Shown here: piece after piece, positions 51,536 through 59,828 of the stretch
Position numbering within the stretch: the stretch's first letter is position 1
Layout: each line of letters begins with the position of its first letter
Source: Singulisphaera sp. GP187
GTDB taxonomy: Bacteria > Planctomycetota > Planctomycetia > Isosphaerales > Isosphaeraceae
Direction of reading: 5' to 3'
DNA: 64,000 nucleotides
NCBI RefSeq assembly: GCF_900129635.1
Contig: NZ_FSRB01000001.1
Span: 2,953,501 to 3,017,500 of the forward strand
Made by a program: the position numbers and the translations under genes
The notes under the pieces: model-generated
Told to the model about the DNA's origin: nothing
What the model saw: the letters and a program-made list of their open reading frames with translations, nothing else
Databases searched by the model: none

Positions 51536-53777
51536 CCTACGTTCCGCACATCTCTGGTTCATTATCTCCGAATTTCCGGCGGCCTGCAATTTCAGCGATC
51601 GTAGGCCGTCGCCATGCCAAGCAGGTTCAGAATCTGGCGTTGCAACTTGGAGAGCTCGGTCGTGAATTCCACTGGCGCTTGCCCCTCCACGATCAGCTGA
51701 TGACGCTGCACCTCCTCGAACAAATCAATCACCCGACGTGCCGTCGGGCGATGGCACGCTCGACCTTCCGGGTACAGAGGCACACTCTTCACACCATCGC
51801 GTTTCATCGCCGCACGCAGTTCCCGCTCCAGCAGCGCCTCGGTCAACAGGGCCAAGAAATAGACGCAAAGCAGCGACTGGATCCGCCCCACGTTCTGCAG
51901 GTACACGGGAGCCACTTCGAAGTCTGTCTTGAGTTGCGAAAACCGCTTCTCGATTACCGGCTGACGCTTGTATGCTAATAGCAATTCTTCCTCAGTAAGC
52001 AATAACTCGTTGGTGATTAGGGGAAAGACACCGTCGACGCACATTTCCGCCGCGAGAGCAACATGGTCGATGCGGTAAGTCAATGCGATGCGAACGGTCT
52101 CCTCTTTCACGTAGCGCGTCTTGTCGTTGGGACGGCCACGCCCCTCCTGACGGTAAGTTTCCTCCCGTTTTTCCACGACTTCGACTGTGATCCACCGGGC
52201 CAAGTCCCGCGGCTCCAGGATGGCCGCGACCGCCTCCTTGACCTTTCCGAGTTGGCGATAGCGGCTACGCGGCGAGCTGAGTTTTAACCGCAGTTCCGAC
52301 AACGCCAGCAACGCACGCTCCACTTGCTGATGACGTGATGATGCGTCGACTTCCGCTTTCCGTGTGCTGTGACACCAGATCAGACGGTAGCCCTCGGCAC
52401 TGAGGGTCGCCTGGTCGGCCACGCTGTAGCGTTCCAGGAGAACTCCCTTCTCATCCCGCTTCTCATGGATCGGCTTCCAGGTCACCTGGTCCTGGTACAA
52501 CAACGCGCGGAATTCGCCATCTTCGGAGCGGGTACGAGGCAGGATGCTCAGGAATCGGCCGCCGTGCTGGTGCAGGTAAGCCATGTTCTCGGCGGTGGCG
52601 AGCTTGCAGTCGGCCACATAGAGAAAGTCCCGTCGCCCGGTCAACTGGCACAGCAGGTCCCAGGTGGCACGATGAGTGCGGTCGTCGGTGGTATTCCCGC
52701 TTTCGACGCGGAAGTGAACCGGTACGCCGCCATCGCGAGTGACGGTCAGGACGTAGAGCAGTTGTTTGAGGTCAGGGCGATGATCCTTGTTGTGCCCCCA
52801 GGTAATGGCCTGGGTCTTCTGGCCCCGCATCAGGTCCTCTTGGGCCGCCTCGCGATAGTCGCCGTGGAAGGTGATTGTGGTCGAGTCGTTATGGAGTTCG
52901 TCCAATGCGACGTTGAACTCCGCCACGGCATGGGTGGCGACGGCCAGGGTGAACGAGGGGACATTGGCGTCGAAGAGTCGGTCGAGACAACGTCCGACGC
53001 GGTCGTCGTTCCAGTGGGGCAGTTGGGCCGGGGTCAGAGCGAACCACTCGGCGGGGTGGCGACTCGCCCATTGGCCGACGCCATACATGGGTTCACGGGA
53101 GACGAGAAGGTTCTTGAGCAAGAGAAGGAGGCCGGTGGAGGTGGCGATCTTTTGGCGGGCATCCTCGGGGGGAAGGTATTGGCGGAGGAAGTCATCCAGT
53201 CGAAGTCGGCGGATGATCCGATCGAGGATGGGAAGGGCGCCGAGCCGGAAGGACTTGAGGGACTGACCGCCGGTGTGGGCCGCCTCGCCGGGACTGAGAT
53301 CGGGAGCGGGATTCGACTGGCGCGGTCGTTTTTGTTCTGGCATGGACCATGGCCTCGAGAGGGATCAAATCGTCCTCGACATGCCCGCGATTGGCGACAG
53401 GCGTCGGGTTGTGATTCCCGTCGGCATGATTGTCCGAGAGTCGAGCGGGTCAAGGTGGAAAATTTTGTTGACTTGCAGAAATAATTACGCCTTGACGTAA
53501 GTCTAGGCCCGCAAGACTTACGTCAAAAGCGAATCCTCAAGTTTGACTCCGAAAGGAGGCAGGGAACGGTTGGGACATTGCCTTGCATGGGAAACAAGCG
53601 AAGAATCGATGGGGAACGATCACGATGGGTTGGCGGGACGAGGAGGCGTGATGTGAGCAAGTCAGTGGCGGAGATCATGGAAGGAGCGGGTCGCGGGAGC
53701 CAATACATCAGCGTATGCCAGAAATAGCAGGAGGTGAAAATTCCGAGAAATTGCAGGCGAGATGTGCGGAACGTATG
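51536..53777 (-). mobile_element. IS1634-like insertion sequence, left copy
   Basis: A 2242-bp element with imperfect terminal repeats CCTACGTTCCGCACATCTC (51536) and, inverted, CATACGTTCCGCACATCTC (ending 53777). It is identical, in reverse orientation, to the copy at 53953-56194. A 13-bp perfect stem (TTGACGTAAGTCT) at 53492-53526 lies between the element end and the transposase and could block transcription from outside. Its flanks do not match each other: CTCCAA on the left and CCGCAA on the right. Confidence 0.9.
51592..53343 (-). CDS. IS1634-family DDE transposase (left copy)
   Basis: A 583-residue transposase. The N-terminal ~110 residues look like the DUF4277 DNA-binding region (LGALPILDRIIRRLRLDDFL). 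The first catalytic Asp is in LHNDSTTITFHGDY, the second in LYVADCKLATAENMAYL, and the Glu in YKRQPVIEKRFSQLKTDF. The protein is identical to that of the inverted right copy, so the two copies separated very recently or are kept identical by recombination. The frame is intact. Confidence 0.92.
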   Translation of the reverse strand: MPEQKRPRQSNPAPDLSPGEAAHTGGQSLKSFRLGALPILDRIIRRLRLDDFLRQYLPPEDARQKIATSTGLLLLLKNLLVSREPMYGVGQWASRHPAEWFALTPAQLPHWNDDRVGRCLDRLFDANVPSFTLAVATHAVAEFNVALDELHNDSTTITFHGDYREAAQEDLMRGQKTQAITWGHNKDHRPDLKQLLYVLTVTRDGGVPVHFRVESGNTTDDRTHRATWDLLCQLTGRRDFLYVADCKLATAENMAYLHQHGGRFLSILPRTRSEDGEFRALLYQDQVTWKPIHEKRDEKGVLLERYSVADQATLSAEGYRLIWCHSTRKAEVDASSRHQQVERALLALSELRLKLSSPRSRYRQLGKVKEAVAAILEPRDLARWITVEVVEKREETYRQEGRGRPNDKTRYVKEETVRIALTYRIDHVALAAEMCVDGVFPLITNELLLTEEELLLAYKRQPVIEKRFSQLKTDFEVAPVYLQNVGRIQSLLCVYFLALLTEALLERELRAAMKRDGVKSVPLYPEGRACHRPTARRVIDLFEEVQRHQLIVEGQAPVEFTTELSKLQRQILNLLGMATAYDR

Positions 53778-53934
53778 CCGCAATGCTCATTTGGGGGCGT
53801 TTTTTTCCGCCGGTGTAGTCTTCCAGCATCTTCAGCGTGCCACCGCGATAGTTGGCACTCAGCCACTCGTTGATTCTCTCTACATGCAGAGGGGGGCCAT
53901 CTTCGCCGATCCGCATAGTCTTGGGCGAATTCAT
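53777..53934 (-). pseudogene. N-terminal fragment of a gene split and inverted by the IS pair
   Basis: On the minus strand of the spacer, an ATG at 53934 opens MNSPKTMRIGEDGPP, then VERINEWLSANYRGGTLKML and EDYTGGKKRPQMSI before the left IS. Joined through one copy of TTGCGG to the plus-strand fragment at 56195, it continues in frame as AGAGFNHFPQEEFLEWF. The whole protein would be 107 residues. No family is recognised. Confidence 0.65.
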
Positions 53935-53952
53935 TCCCGCTTGCCATTGGAG

Positions 53953-56194
53953 CATACGTTCCGCACATCTCGCCTGCAATTTCTCGGAATTTTCACCTCC
54001 TGCTATTTCTGGCATACGCTGATGTATTGGCTCCCGCGACCCGCTCCTTCCATGATCTCCGCCACTGACTTGCTCACATCACGCCTCCTCGTCCCGCCAA
54101 CCCATCGTGATCGTTCCCCATCGATTCTTCGCTTGTTTCCCATGCAAGGCAATGTCCCAACCGTTCCCTGCCTCCTTTCGGAGTCAAACTTGAGGATTCG
54201 CTTTTGACGTAAGTCTTGCGGGCCTAGACTTACGTCAAGGCGTAATTATTTCTGCAAGTCAACAAAATTTTCCACCTTGACCCGCTCGACTCTCGGACAA
54301 TCATGCCGACGGGAATCACAACCCGACGCCTGTCGCCAATCGCGGGCATGTCGAGGACGATTTGATCCCTCTCGAGGCCATGGTCCATGCCAGAACAAAA
54401 ACGACCGCGCCAGTCGAATCCCGCTCCCGATCTCAGTCCCGGCGAGGCGGCCCACACCGGCGGTCAGTCCCTCAAGTCCTTCCGGCTCGGCGCCCTTCCC
54501 ATCCTCGATCGGATCATCCGCCGACTTCGACTGGATGACTTCCTCCGCCAATACCTTCCCCCCGAGGATGCCCGCCAAAAGATCGCCACCTCCACCGGCC
54601 TCCTTCTCTTGCTCAAGAACCTTCTCGTCTCCCGTGAACCCATGTATGGCGTCGGCCAATGGGCGAGTCGCCACCCCGCCGAGTGGTTCGCTCTGACCCC
54701 GGCCCAACTGCCCCACTGGAACGACGACCGCGTCGGACGTTGTCTCGACCGACTCTTCGACGCCAATGTCCCCTCGTTCACCCTGGCCGTCGCCACCCAT
54801 GCCGTGGCGGAGTTCAACGTCGCATTGGACGAACTCCATAACGACTCGACCACAATCACCTTCCACGGCGACTATCGCGAGGCGGCCCAAGAGGACCTGA
54901 TGCGGGGCCAGAAGACCCAGGCCATTACCTGGGGGCACAACAAGGATCATCGCCCTGACCTCAAACAACTGCTCTACGTCCTGACCGTCACTCGCGATGG
55001 CGGCGTACCGGTTCACTTCCGCGTCGAAAGCGGGAATACCACCGACGACCGCACTCATCGTGCCACCTGGGACCTGCTGTGCCAGTTGACCGGGCGACGG
55101 GACTTTCTCTATGTGGCCGACTGCAAGCTCGCCACCGCCGAGAACATGGCTTACCTGCACCAGCACGGCGGCCGATTCCTGAGCATCCTGCCTCGTACCC
55201 GCTCCGAAGATGGCGAATTCCGCGCGTTGTTGTACCAGGACCAGGTGACCTGGAAGCCGATCCATGAGAAGCGGGATGAGAAGGGAGTTCTCCTGGAACG
55301 CTACAGCGTGGCCGACCAGGCGACCCTCAGTGCCGAGGGCTACCGTCTGATCTGGTGTCACAGCACACGGAAAGCGGAAGTCGACGCATCATCACGTCAT
55401 CAGCAAGTGGAGCGTGCGTTGCTGGCGTTGTCGGAACTGCGGTTAAAACTCAGCTCGCCGCGTAGCCGCTATCGCCAACTCGGAAAGGTCAAGGAGGCGG
55501 TCGCGGCCATCCTGGAGCCGCGGGACTTGGCCCGGTGGATCACAGTCGAAGTCGTGGAAAAACGGGAGGAAACTTACCGTCAGGAGGGGCGTGGCCGTCC
55601 CAACGACAAGACGCGCTACGTGAAAGAGGAGACCGTTCGCATCGCATTGACTTACCGCATCGACCATGTTGCTCTCGCGGCGGAAATGTGCGTCGACGGT
55701 GTCTTTCCCCTAATCACCAACGAGTTATTGCTTACTGAGGAAGAATTGCTATTAGCATACAAGCGTCAGCCGGTAATCGAGAAGCGGTTTTCGCAACTCA
55801 AGACAGACTTCGAAGTGGCTCCCGTGTACCTGCAGAACGTGGGGCGGATCCAGTCGCTGCTTTGCGTCTATTTCTTGGCCCTGTTGACCGAGGCGCTGCT
55901 GGAGCGGGAACTGCGTGCGGCGATGAAACGCGATGGTGTGAAGAGTGTGCCTCTGTACCCGGAAGGTCGAGCGTGCCATCGCCCGACGGCACGTCGGGTG
56001 ATTGATTTGTTCGAGGAGGTGCAGCGTCATCAGCTGATCGTGGAGGGGCAAGCGCCAGTGGAATTCACGACCGAGCTCTCCAAGTTGCAACGCCAGATTC
56101 TGAACCTGCTTGGCATGGCGACGGCCTACGATCGCTGAAATTGCAGGCCGCCGGAAATTCGGAGATAATGAACCAGAGATGTGCGGAACGTAGG
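53953..56194 (+). mobile_element. IS1634-like insertion sequence, right copy
   Basis: An exact reverse-orientation duplicate of 51536-53777. Its flanks are TTGGAG on the left (53947-53952) and TTGCGG on the right (56195-56200). TTGGAG is the reverse complement of CTCCAA beyond the left copy, and TTGCGG is the reverse complement of CCGCAA beside the left copy's inner end. Each IS therefore has its target duplication partner at the other IS, the signature of inversion by recombination between the two copies. Confidence 0.9.
54387..56138 (+). CDS. IS1634-family DDE transposase (right copy)
   Basis: This 583-residue protein is identical over its length to the transposase encoded at 51592-53343 and carries the same catalytic blocks. 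Its gene mirrors the left one around a centre at 53865. Both frames are intact, so either copy could supply transposase to the other. Confidence 0.92.
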   Translation: MPEQKRPRQSNPAPDLSPGEAAHTGGQSLKSFRLGALPILDRIIRRLRLDDFLRQYLPPEDARQKIATSTGLLLLLKNLLVSREPMYGVGQWASRHPAEWFALTPAQLPHWNDDRVGRCLDRLFDANVPSFTLAVATHAVAEFNVALDELHNDSTTITFHGDYREAAQEDLMRGQKTQAITWGHNKDHRPDLKQLLYVLTVTRDGGVPVHFRVESGNTTDDRTHRATWDLLCQLTGRRDFLYVADCKLATAENMAYLHQHGGRFLSILPRTRSEDGEFRALLYQDQVTWKPIHEKRDEKGVLLERYSVADQATLSAEGYRLIWCHSTRKAEVDASSRHQQVERALLALSELRLKLSSPRSRYRQLGKVKEAVAAILEPRDLARWITVEVVEKREETYRQEGRGRPNDKTRYVKEETVRIALTYRIDHVALAAEMCVDGVFPLITNELLLTEEELLLAYKRQPVIEKRFSQLKTDFEVAPVYLQNVGRIQSLLCVYFLALLTEALLERELRAAMKRDGVKSVPLYPEGRACHRPTARRVIDLFEEVQRHQLIVEGQAPVEFTTELSKLQRQILNLLGMATAYDR

Positions 56195-56367
56195 TTGCGG
56201 GGGCGGGCTTCAATCACTTTCCGCAGGAGGAATTCCTCGAATGGTTCAAGACGTTGAGGTGGATTAGCGCGGAGAATGTTGTTCCTATTTTGCAACCGGA
56301 AGACGGCCCTACCACTGTATGGCGTCCGACGAACGATTTTAAAGATGGGGGAAGCAAATGCTGGTAG
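56195..56367 (+). pseudogene. C-terminal fragment of the gene split by the IS pair
   Basis: Directly after the right IS, the frame reads AGAGFNHFPQEEFLEWFKTL, then RWISAENVVPILQPEDGPTT and a stop at 56365-56367. It is the missing end of the minus-strand fragment in the spacer and joins it in frame once the IS and one TTGCGG copy are removed. The protein family is unknown. Confidence 0.65.
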
Positions 56368-56418
56368 GAGATATTTTCGTGGACGGCAAGGAGCCCCCCA
56401 GCGATTTCAGGCCAAGAA

Positions 56419-56724
56419 ATGTGCGAGTACGTCATCGCCGCCGGTCTTTACAATGGTACTCCAGAACAACTTTGGAATAACGACCCGGGCGGCCATTTGA
56501 TTACACCGCATGATCTGTACTGGAAGGCTCTGGTCAAGAACGGTCACACCGTCGAAGTTGAATTACCCGATGTAACGCGGACTTCTATGATGACCGGATT
56601 CAGCGACCAGAAGCCCTTGATGCCGGCACCCCCCGACTGCCCTCGATGTGAAAGCAACCGGCACCGTGGCGTGGCGGTGCCTTGCTCTGATTGCGGGTTG
56701 GCCGGTGGGGCCAGCGATGACTGA
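56419..56724 (+). CDS. Small hypothetical protein with C-terminal cysteine cluster
   Basis: A 101-residue protein. The first half reads like an ordered domain (GLYNGTPEQLWNNDPGGHLI). The last ~30 residues hold CPRCESNRHRGVAVPCSDCG, a C-x2-C ... C-x2-C zinc-ribbon-like pair. It overlaps the following gene by 8 bp (ATGACTGA) and may have shared a transcript with the split gene upstream. No family is recognised. Confidence 0.5.
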   Translation: MCEYVIAAGLYNGTPEQLWNNDPGGHLITPHDLYWKALVKNGHTVEVELPDVTRTSMMTGFSDQKPLMPAPPDCPRCESNRHRGVAVPCSDCGLAGGASDD

Positions 56725-56965
56725 CTCGCCAACCAAGAGGATGTCCGATTGGCATGTCTCGGACAGGCTAAGGTTGAGAGCGGAGATCCTCCGGCTCAAG
56801 AACGAACTTGCCATTGTGGCGAAGGCCCTAACCGACGAGGAGGCCAGTTCGTCGAAGCTCGCCAAAGAGAAACGCGAAGCCGAAGCCCGTGCCATCAACT
56901 ACTTTGACATGTTCGGCCGGGTGCAGGATGAGTTCCACGCGTATCGAAACAGGAAGAAGCCATGA
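56717..56965 (+). CDS. Small coiled-coil hypothetical protein
   Basis: An 82-residue protein starting MTDSPTKRMSDWHVSD. Residues ~18-60 are a heptad-like helix (LRAEILRLKNELAIVAKALT) and the end is aromatic (NYFDMFGRVQDEFHAYRNR). The ATG at 56717 overlaps the previous stop, which supports both the start and co-translation. Function is unknown. Confidence 0.5.
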   Translation: MTDSPTKRMSDWHVSDRLRLRAEILRLKNELAIVAKALTDEEASSSKLAKEKREAEARAINYFDMFGRVQDEFHAYRNRKKP

Positions 56966-57347
56966 AGGGCGTCGGCGAGACGGTCGTCATGACGACCCTG
57001 TGCGCGATCTCTTAATGGCTGGGGACGGGCCGGTGCCTGTGACAAGTTTGGAGGTTCAGGCCAAAGCCCGGTAACGTGATCTCGCACCACCCGCCCAGGA
57101 GTCGAGAAGTAATTTTGTGGGAATGGCGACAAGTCAATCTCGCCGGGCTCTCAGCCGCTAAGCAGGTGGACATGGTCTTCCTTAACATTAAATGATGTAC
57201 AAGCCCTGGGTACCACGGGTTGTACTCAACCCGTGAGCCAAAAACCCGGGCAATCGCTCACGGGTTGAGTACAACCCGTGGCACCCAGTGGGCTATGCAT
57301 CCCCGCGATCACCCATCAGAAAATCAAAGAAAACCGAGACCAACGGC
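56966..57347. other. Intergenic region containing a long hairpin
   Basis: These 382 bp contain no supported gene. The main content is the inverted repeat at 57203-57292, listed separately. Confidence 0.5.
57203..57292. repeat. Long hairpin repeat
   Basis: A 32-bp arm at 57207-57238, containing CACGGGTTGTACTCAACCCG, is repeated in inverted orientation at 57256-57287 with one mismatch. AGCCC outside the arms extends the pairing after a 2-nt bulge. The arm contains its own dyad CGGGTTGTACTCAACCCG. The 17-bp loop includes AAAACCCGGGC. Confidence 0.85.
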
Positions 57348-57983
57348 TTAGGGGTGCCCTCTCGTAATGGCCTCCAGCGTTGCCCGTTGGGCCGCGACCA
57401 GTTGAGCCATGTGGTCTCTCACCTTTTGCATCATCGCCTCCATGTTGTGCGTCAAGTTCGGTAAGGCTCGATCATCGACCTTCGAGAGGTCCTGGCTTGT
57501 CTTCCCCATGCGGTGATCCAGCTCGGCCAAGGCGTAGTCGAACTCAATCGGGGGAGTGTGCTTGAGGTGCTCGGTCCGTATCAGTTGGGCAGATTGCTGG
57601 ATGTTCGCGAAGCCGCTGGCGATGGAAGCTACCCCCGAAACGATCCCGGAGGCGAGCGACAAGTTCGCAGCTTCCCGCATTTTGGCAGCTTGCTGACCGA
57701 TCACGTTGTGCTGAGCTTCCCTCGCTATTTCACGGGCCTCGCGAACCGTCGCTCTCTGCGACTGCGCTACCTTGTGGAGAAGCTGCAAAATCCCGGAGGC
57801 GTCCGCGATTAGGGCGGACCGGTCCGCTGCGAGCGATCCCAGGATTGGGCCGCCCACGCCGCTCGGGGCCAGGTGAGGTTCGAGGTTTTCGACGCTCGGA
57901 GTCAGGCAGGAAGAGCGGCTGATCGACATTGCAAGCATGGCTCCCTCGACGACACGCATCCATCCTGTTATATCGCGGCCCAT
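57348..57983 (-). CDS. Helical hypothetical protein with amphipathic glycine/alanine segment
   Basis: About 211 residues from the ATG at 57983; an in-frame ATG at 58079 and one at 57935 are alternatives. After a variable N-terminus, residues ~70-200 are helical. A central stretch (ANLSLASGIVSGVASIASGF) is Gly/Ala/Ser-rich and moderately hydrophobic between charged helices. This pattern recalls membrane-active parts of secreted translocator or pore proteins, but no family match is certain. No secretion genes are nearby. Confidence 0.5.
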   Translation of the reverse strand: MGRDITGWMRVVEGAMLAMSISRSSCLTPSVENLEPHLAPSGVGGPILGSLAADRSALIADASGILQLLHKVAQSQRATVREAREIAREAQHNVIGQQAAKMREAANLSLASGIVSGVASIASGFANIQQSAQLIRTEHLKHTPPIEFDYALAELDHRMGKTSQDLSKVDDRALPNLTHNMEAMMQKVRDHMAQLVAAQRATLEAITRGHP

Positions 57984-58278
57984 TGAGAACTCTAACGGAT
58001 CATAGGTAACGGACCTGCGAGGACAAGAAATCCCAACCTTTCTCCTCCGGCCCACGTCGGTTGAAAGAACCGGCCTCACTGGGAACCACGGGTGTCGACG
58101 GCCGGTCGATTTTGATTTCTGCCGAGCGGATGACGAGGATTGGGGTGGGCTAGGTGCGGACCGATAGCGACTTCTGGCTCCTCAGCAGAATCAGGGTAAG
58201 ATGGTTCGGGCCGCTCGACGTGGTTGAGGTCCCGTGAAGCAACGCGCGGATGGGCAAACGCTATCTAGGGAGCTTTTC

Positions 58279-58653
58279 ATGCCGTTTGCGCGAATCGATT
58301 TGGCCCAGGGGAAACCCTCAGAGTATCGAGCCACTGTGGCGGACGTCGTTTACGAGGGGATCGTCGGCATCTTGAAGGCGCCGGATGGCGACCGCTTCAT
58401 GATCATCGGCGAACATGCACCGGCGAATTTCATCTACGATCCTGACTTCCTCGGCATCAAGCGATCGCCAGATCTCATCTACGTCCAGGTGACCAGCACC
58501 GTCGGAAATACCAAGGACCAGAAGCTTGCTTTCTTCCGTTACCTTGCCGACGAATTAAATCGGCGGCTCAGTGTGCGTCCCGAGGATGTCTTCATCAGTC
58601 TGGTCTTCGTCGACCGCGAGGATTGGTCATTCGGCAATGGCGAACCTTGGTGA
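58279..58653 (+). CDS. Tautomerase family protein
   Basis: A 124-residue tautomerase of the Tautomerase_2 type. Initiator Met removal would expose the catalytic Pro of MPFARIDLAQGK. Family blocks are GDRFMIIGEHAPANFIYDPD, FLGIKRSPD and the C-terminal EDVFISLVFVDREDWSFGNG. The ATG at 58279 is chosen over an upstream in-frame ATG because Pro must be residue 2. Substrate is unknown. It is a cargo gene of the island, between hypothetical genes and IS elements. Confidence 0.9.
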   Translation: MPFARIDLAQGKPSEYRATVADVVYEGIVGILKAPDGDRFMIIGEHAPANFIYDPDFLGIKRSPDLIYVQVTSTVGNTKDQKLAFFRYLADELNRRLSVRPEDVFISLVFVDREDWSFGNGEPW

Positions 58654-58952
58654 TCGTCAGGGTACTGGCCTGACGAGCGAGTAGTGGCCACGCCCGCACG
58701 GCAGAGTATCGAGCGTCCTGGAACGCGTTTTGCTTACCCGCCTCAAGCTCAAAAGTAGGGACCGTGGCCAACTTAGGTTGCCCTCGGGCTCCCACCGACG
58801 AAAATACGAATACGGCGACCTGATCGGGACCATGGACACCCAGTAACGCATTCAGAACAAACAACTTATGCCGAATGCAGCCCAGGATGTGAACGTCGGT
58901 CGAAAAACGTAGCGCGCGCCGGTTGAAAAACGTAGCGCCCGGTAAACAGACG

Positions 58953-59828
58953 TTACCTGTTTGAGCTCGGGGCGTCCACAGGGAACGACCGCTCAGGCAC
59001 TCGACTTTCGTTCACTGGGCCAGTGGTCGATGCCCTCCTTTCGCGATTCAGGCTATCTGGTGCGACGAGACGACGCTTCGCCTCCTTGAGGCGATAACTC
59101 TCACTGCCCGTTTCTACAATGTGGCAGCGGTGCGTCAGTCGATCCAACGCGGCCGCCGTCAAGCTCGCGTCCAACAGGACTTCCGGCCAACGCTCGAACG
59201 GCAGGTTCGTCGTTACAATCATGCTTGCTCTTTCATATTCTGTACTGATCACATCAAAGAGCAACTCGGCCCCCACTTTGCTCGCCGGCACATAGCCCAG
59301 TTCGTCGAGCACCAACAGGTCCAGTTTGCTCAGCTGGACCTTCAACCGCGTCAGTTGGTGTTGATCCCGTGCCTCAAGCAAGCTCGTGACCAGCTCGGTC
59401 GCCCGCACGAAACGCACCCGTTTGCCTCGCTGACATGCCTCCACCGCCAGCGACGTCGCCAGATGCGTCTTCCCCGTTCCCGAAGAACCAATCAACAGAA
59501 CATTCTCTCGCTTGTCGACATATCCACATCGCGAAAGATCGCGGATCACAAACTCGGGGATCACCGACTGCGCCGAGAACGCGAACTCGCCCAGCGTCTT
59601 CACCGCCGGGAACCGCGCGTCCTTCAGCCGACGCGCCGACGCCTTACGCTCCCGTTCGATCATCTCCAACTCGCACACTCGAGGCAGATAACCCAGATGG
59701 TCCACCCGTTCGCTCGCGCACTGCCGGGCGACCTTCTCGCATTCCGCCCCGATCGTCGGCAGCTTCAATGACCGAAGCATCGGCTTCAAACGCACCAAAT
59801 CCCCTGGCGCCGAGTTGGGCTTGCTCAT
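58953..59828 (-). CDS. istB: IS21 helper ATPase IstB
   Basis: A 291-residue AAA+ protein of the DnaC/IstB type that helps IstA choose the target. Walker A is GSSGTGKTH at 114-122 and Walker B is LLVLDELGYVP. SMIVTTNLPFERWPEVL is sensor 1 and its surroundings. The ATG at 59828 overlaps the istA stop by 4 bp (ATGA). The frame is intact. Confidence 0.95.
   Translation of the reverse strand: MSKPNSAPGDLVRLKPMLRSLKLPTIGAECEKVARQCASERVDHLGYLPRVCELEMIERERKASARRLKDARFPAVKTLGEFAFSAQSVIPEFVIRDLSRCGYVDKRENVLLIGSSGTGKTHLATSLAVEACQRGKRVRFVRATELVTSLLEARDQHQLTRLKVQLSKLDLLVLDELGYVPASKVGAELLFDVISTEYERASMIVTTNLPFERWPEVLLDASLTAAALDRLTHRCHIVETGSESYRLKEAKRRLVAPDSLNRERRASTTGPVNESRVPERSFPVDAPSSNR

Noticed and set aside
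52369..53484. A 371-residue plus-strand open frame, mirrored at 54246-55361
   Set aside because: Antisense to both IS1634-like transposases; it exists twice only because the IS does.
51530..56200. The IS palindrome as an assembly error
   Set aside because: The 6-bp duplications pair crosswise and a gene reassembles in frame after re-inversion, which an artefact would not produce.
58595..58864. An 89-residue minus-strand open frame after the tautomerase
   Set aside because: Overlaps the tautomerase 3' end and shows no domain; possibly decayed mobile DNA but not supportable.
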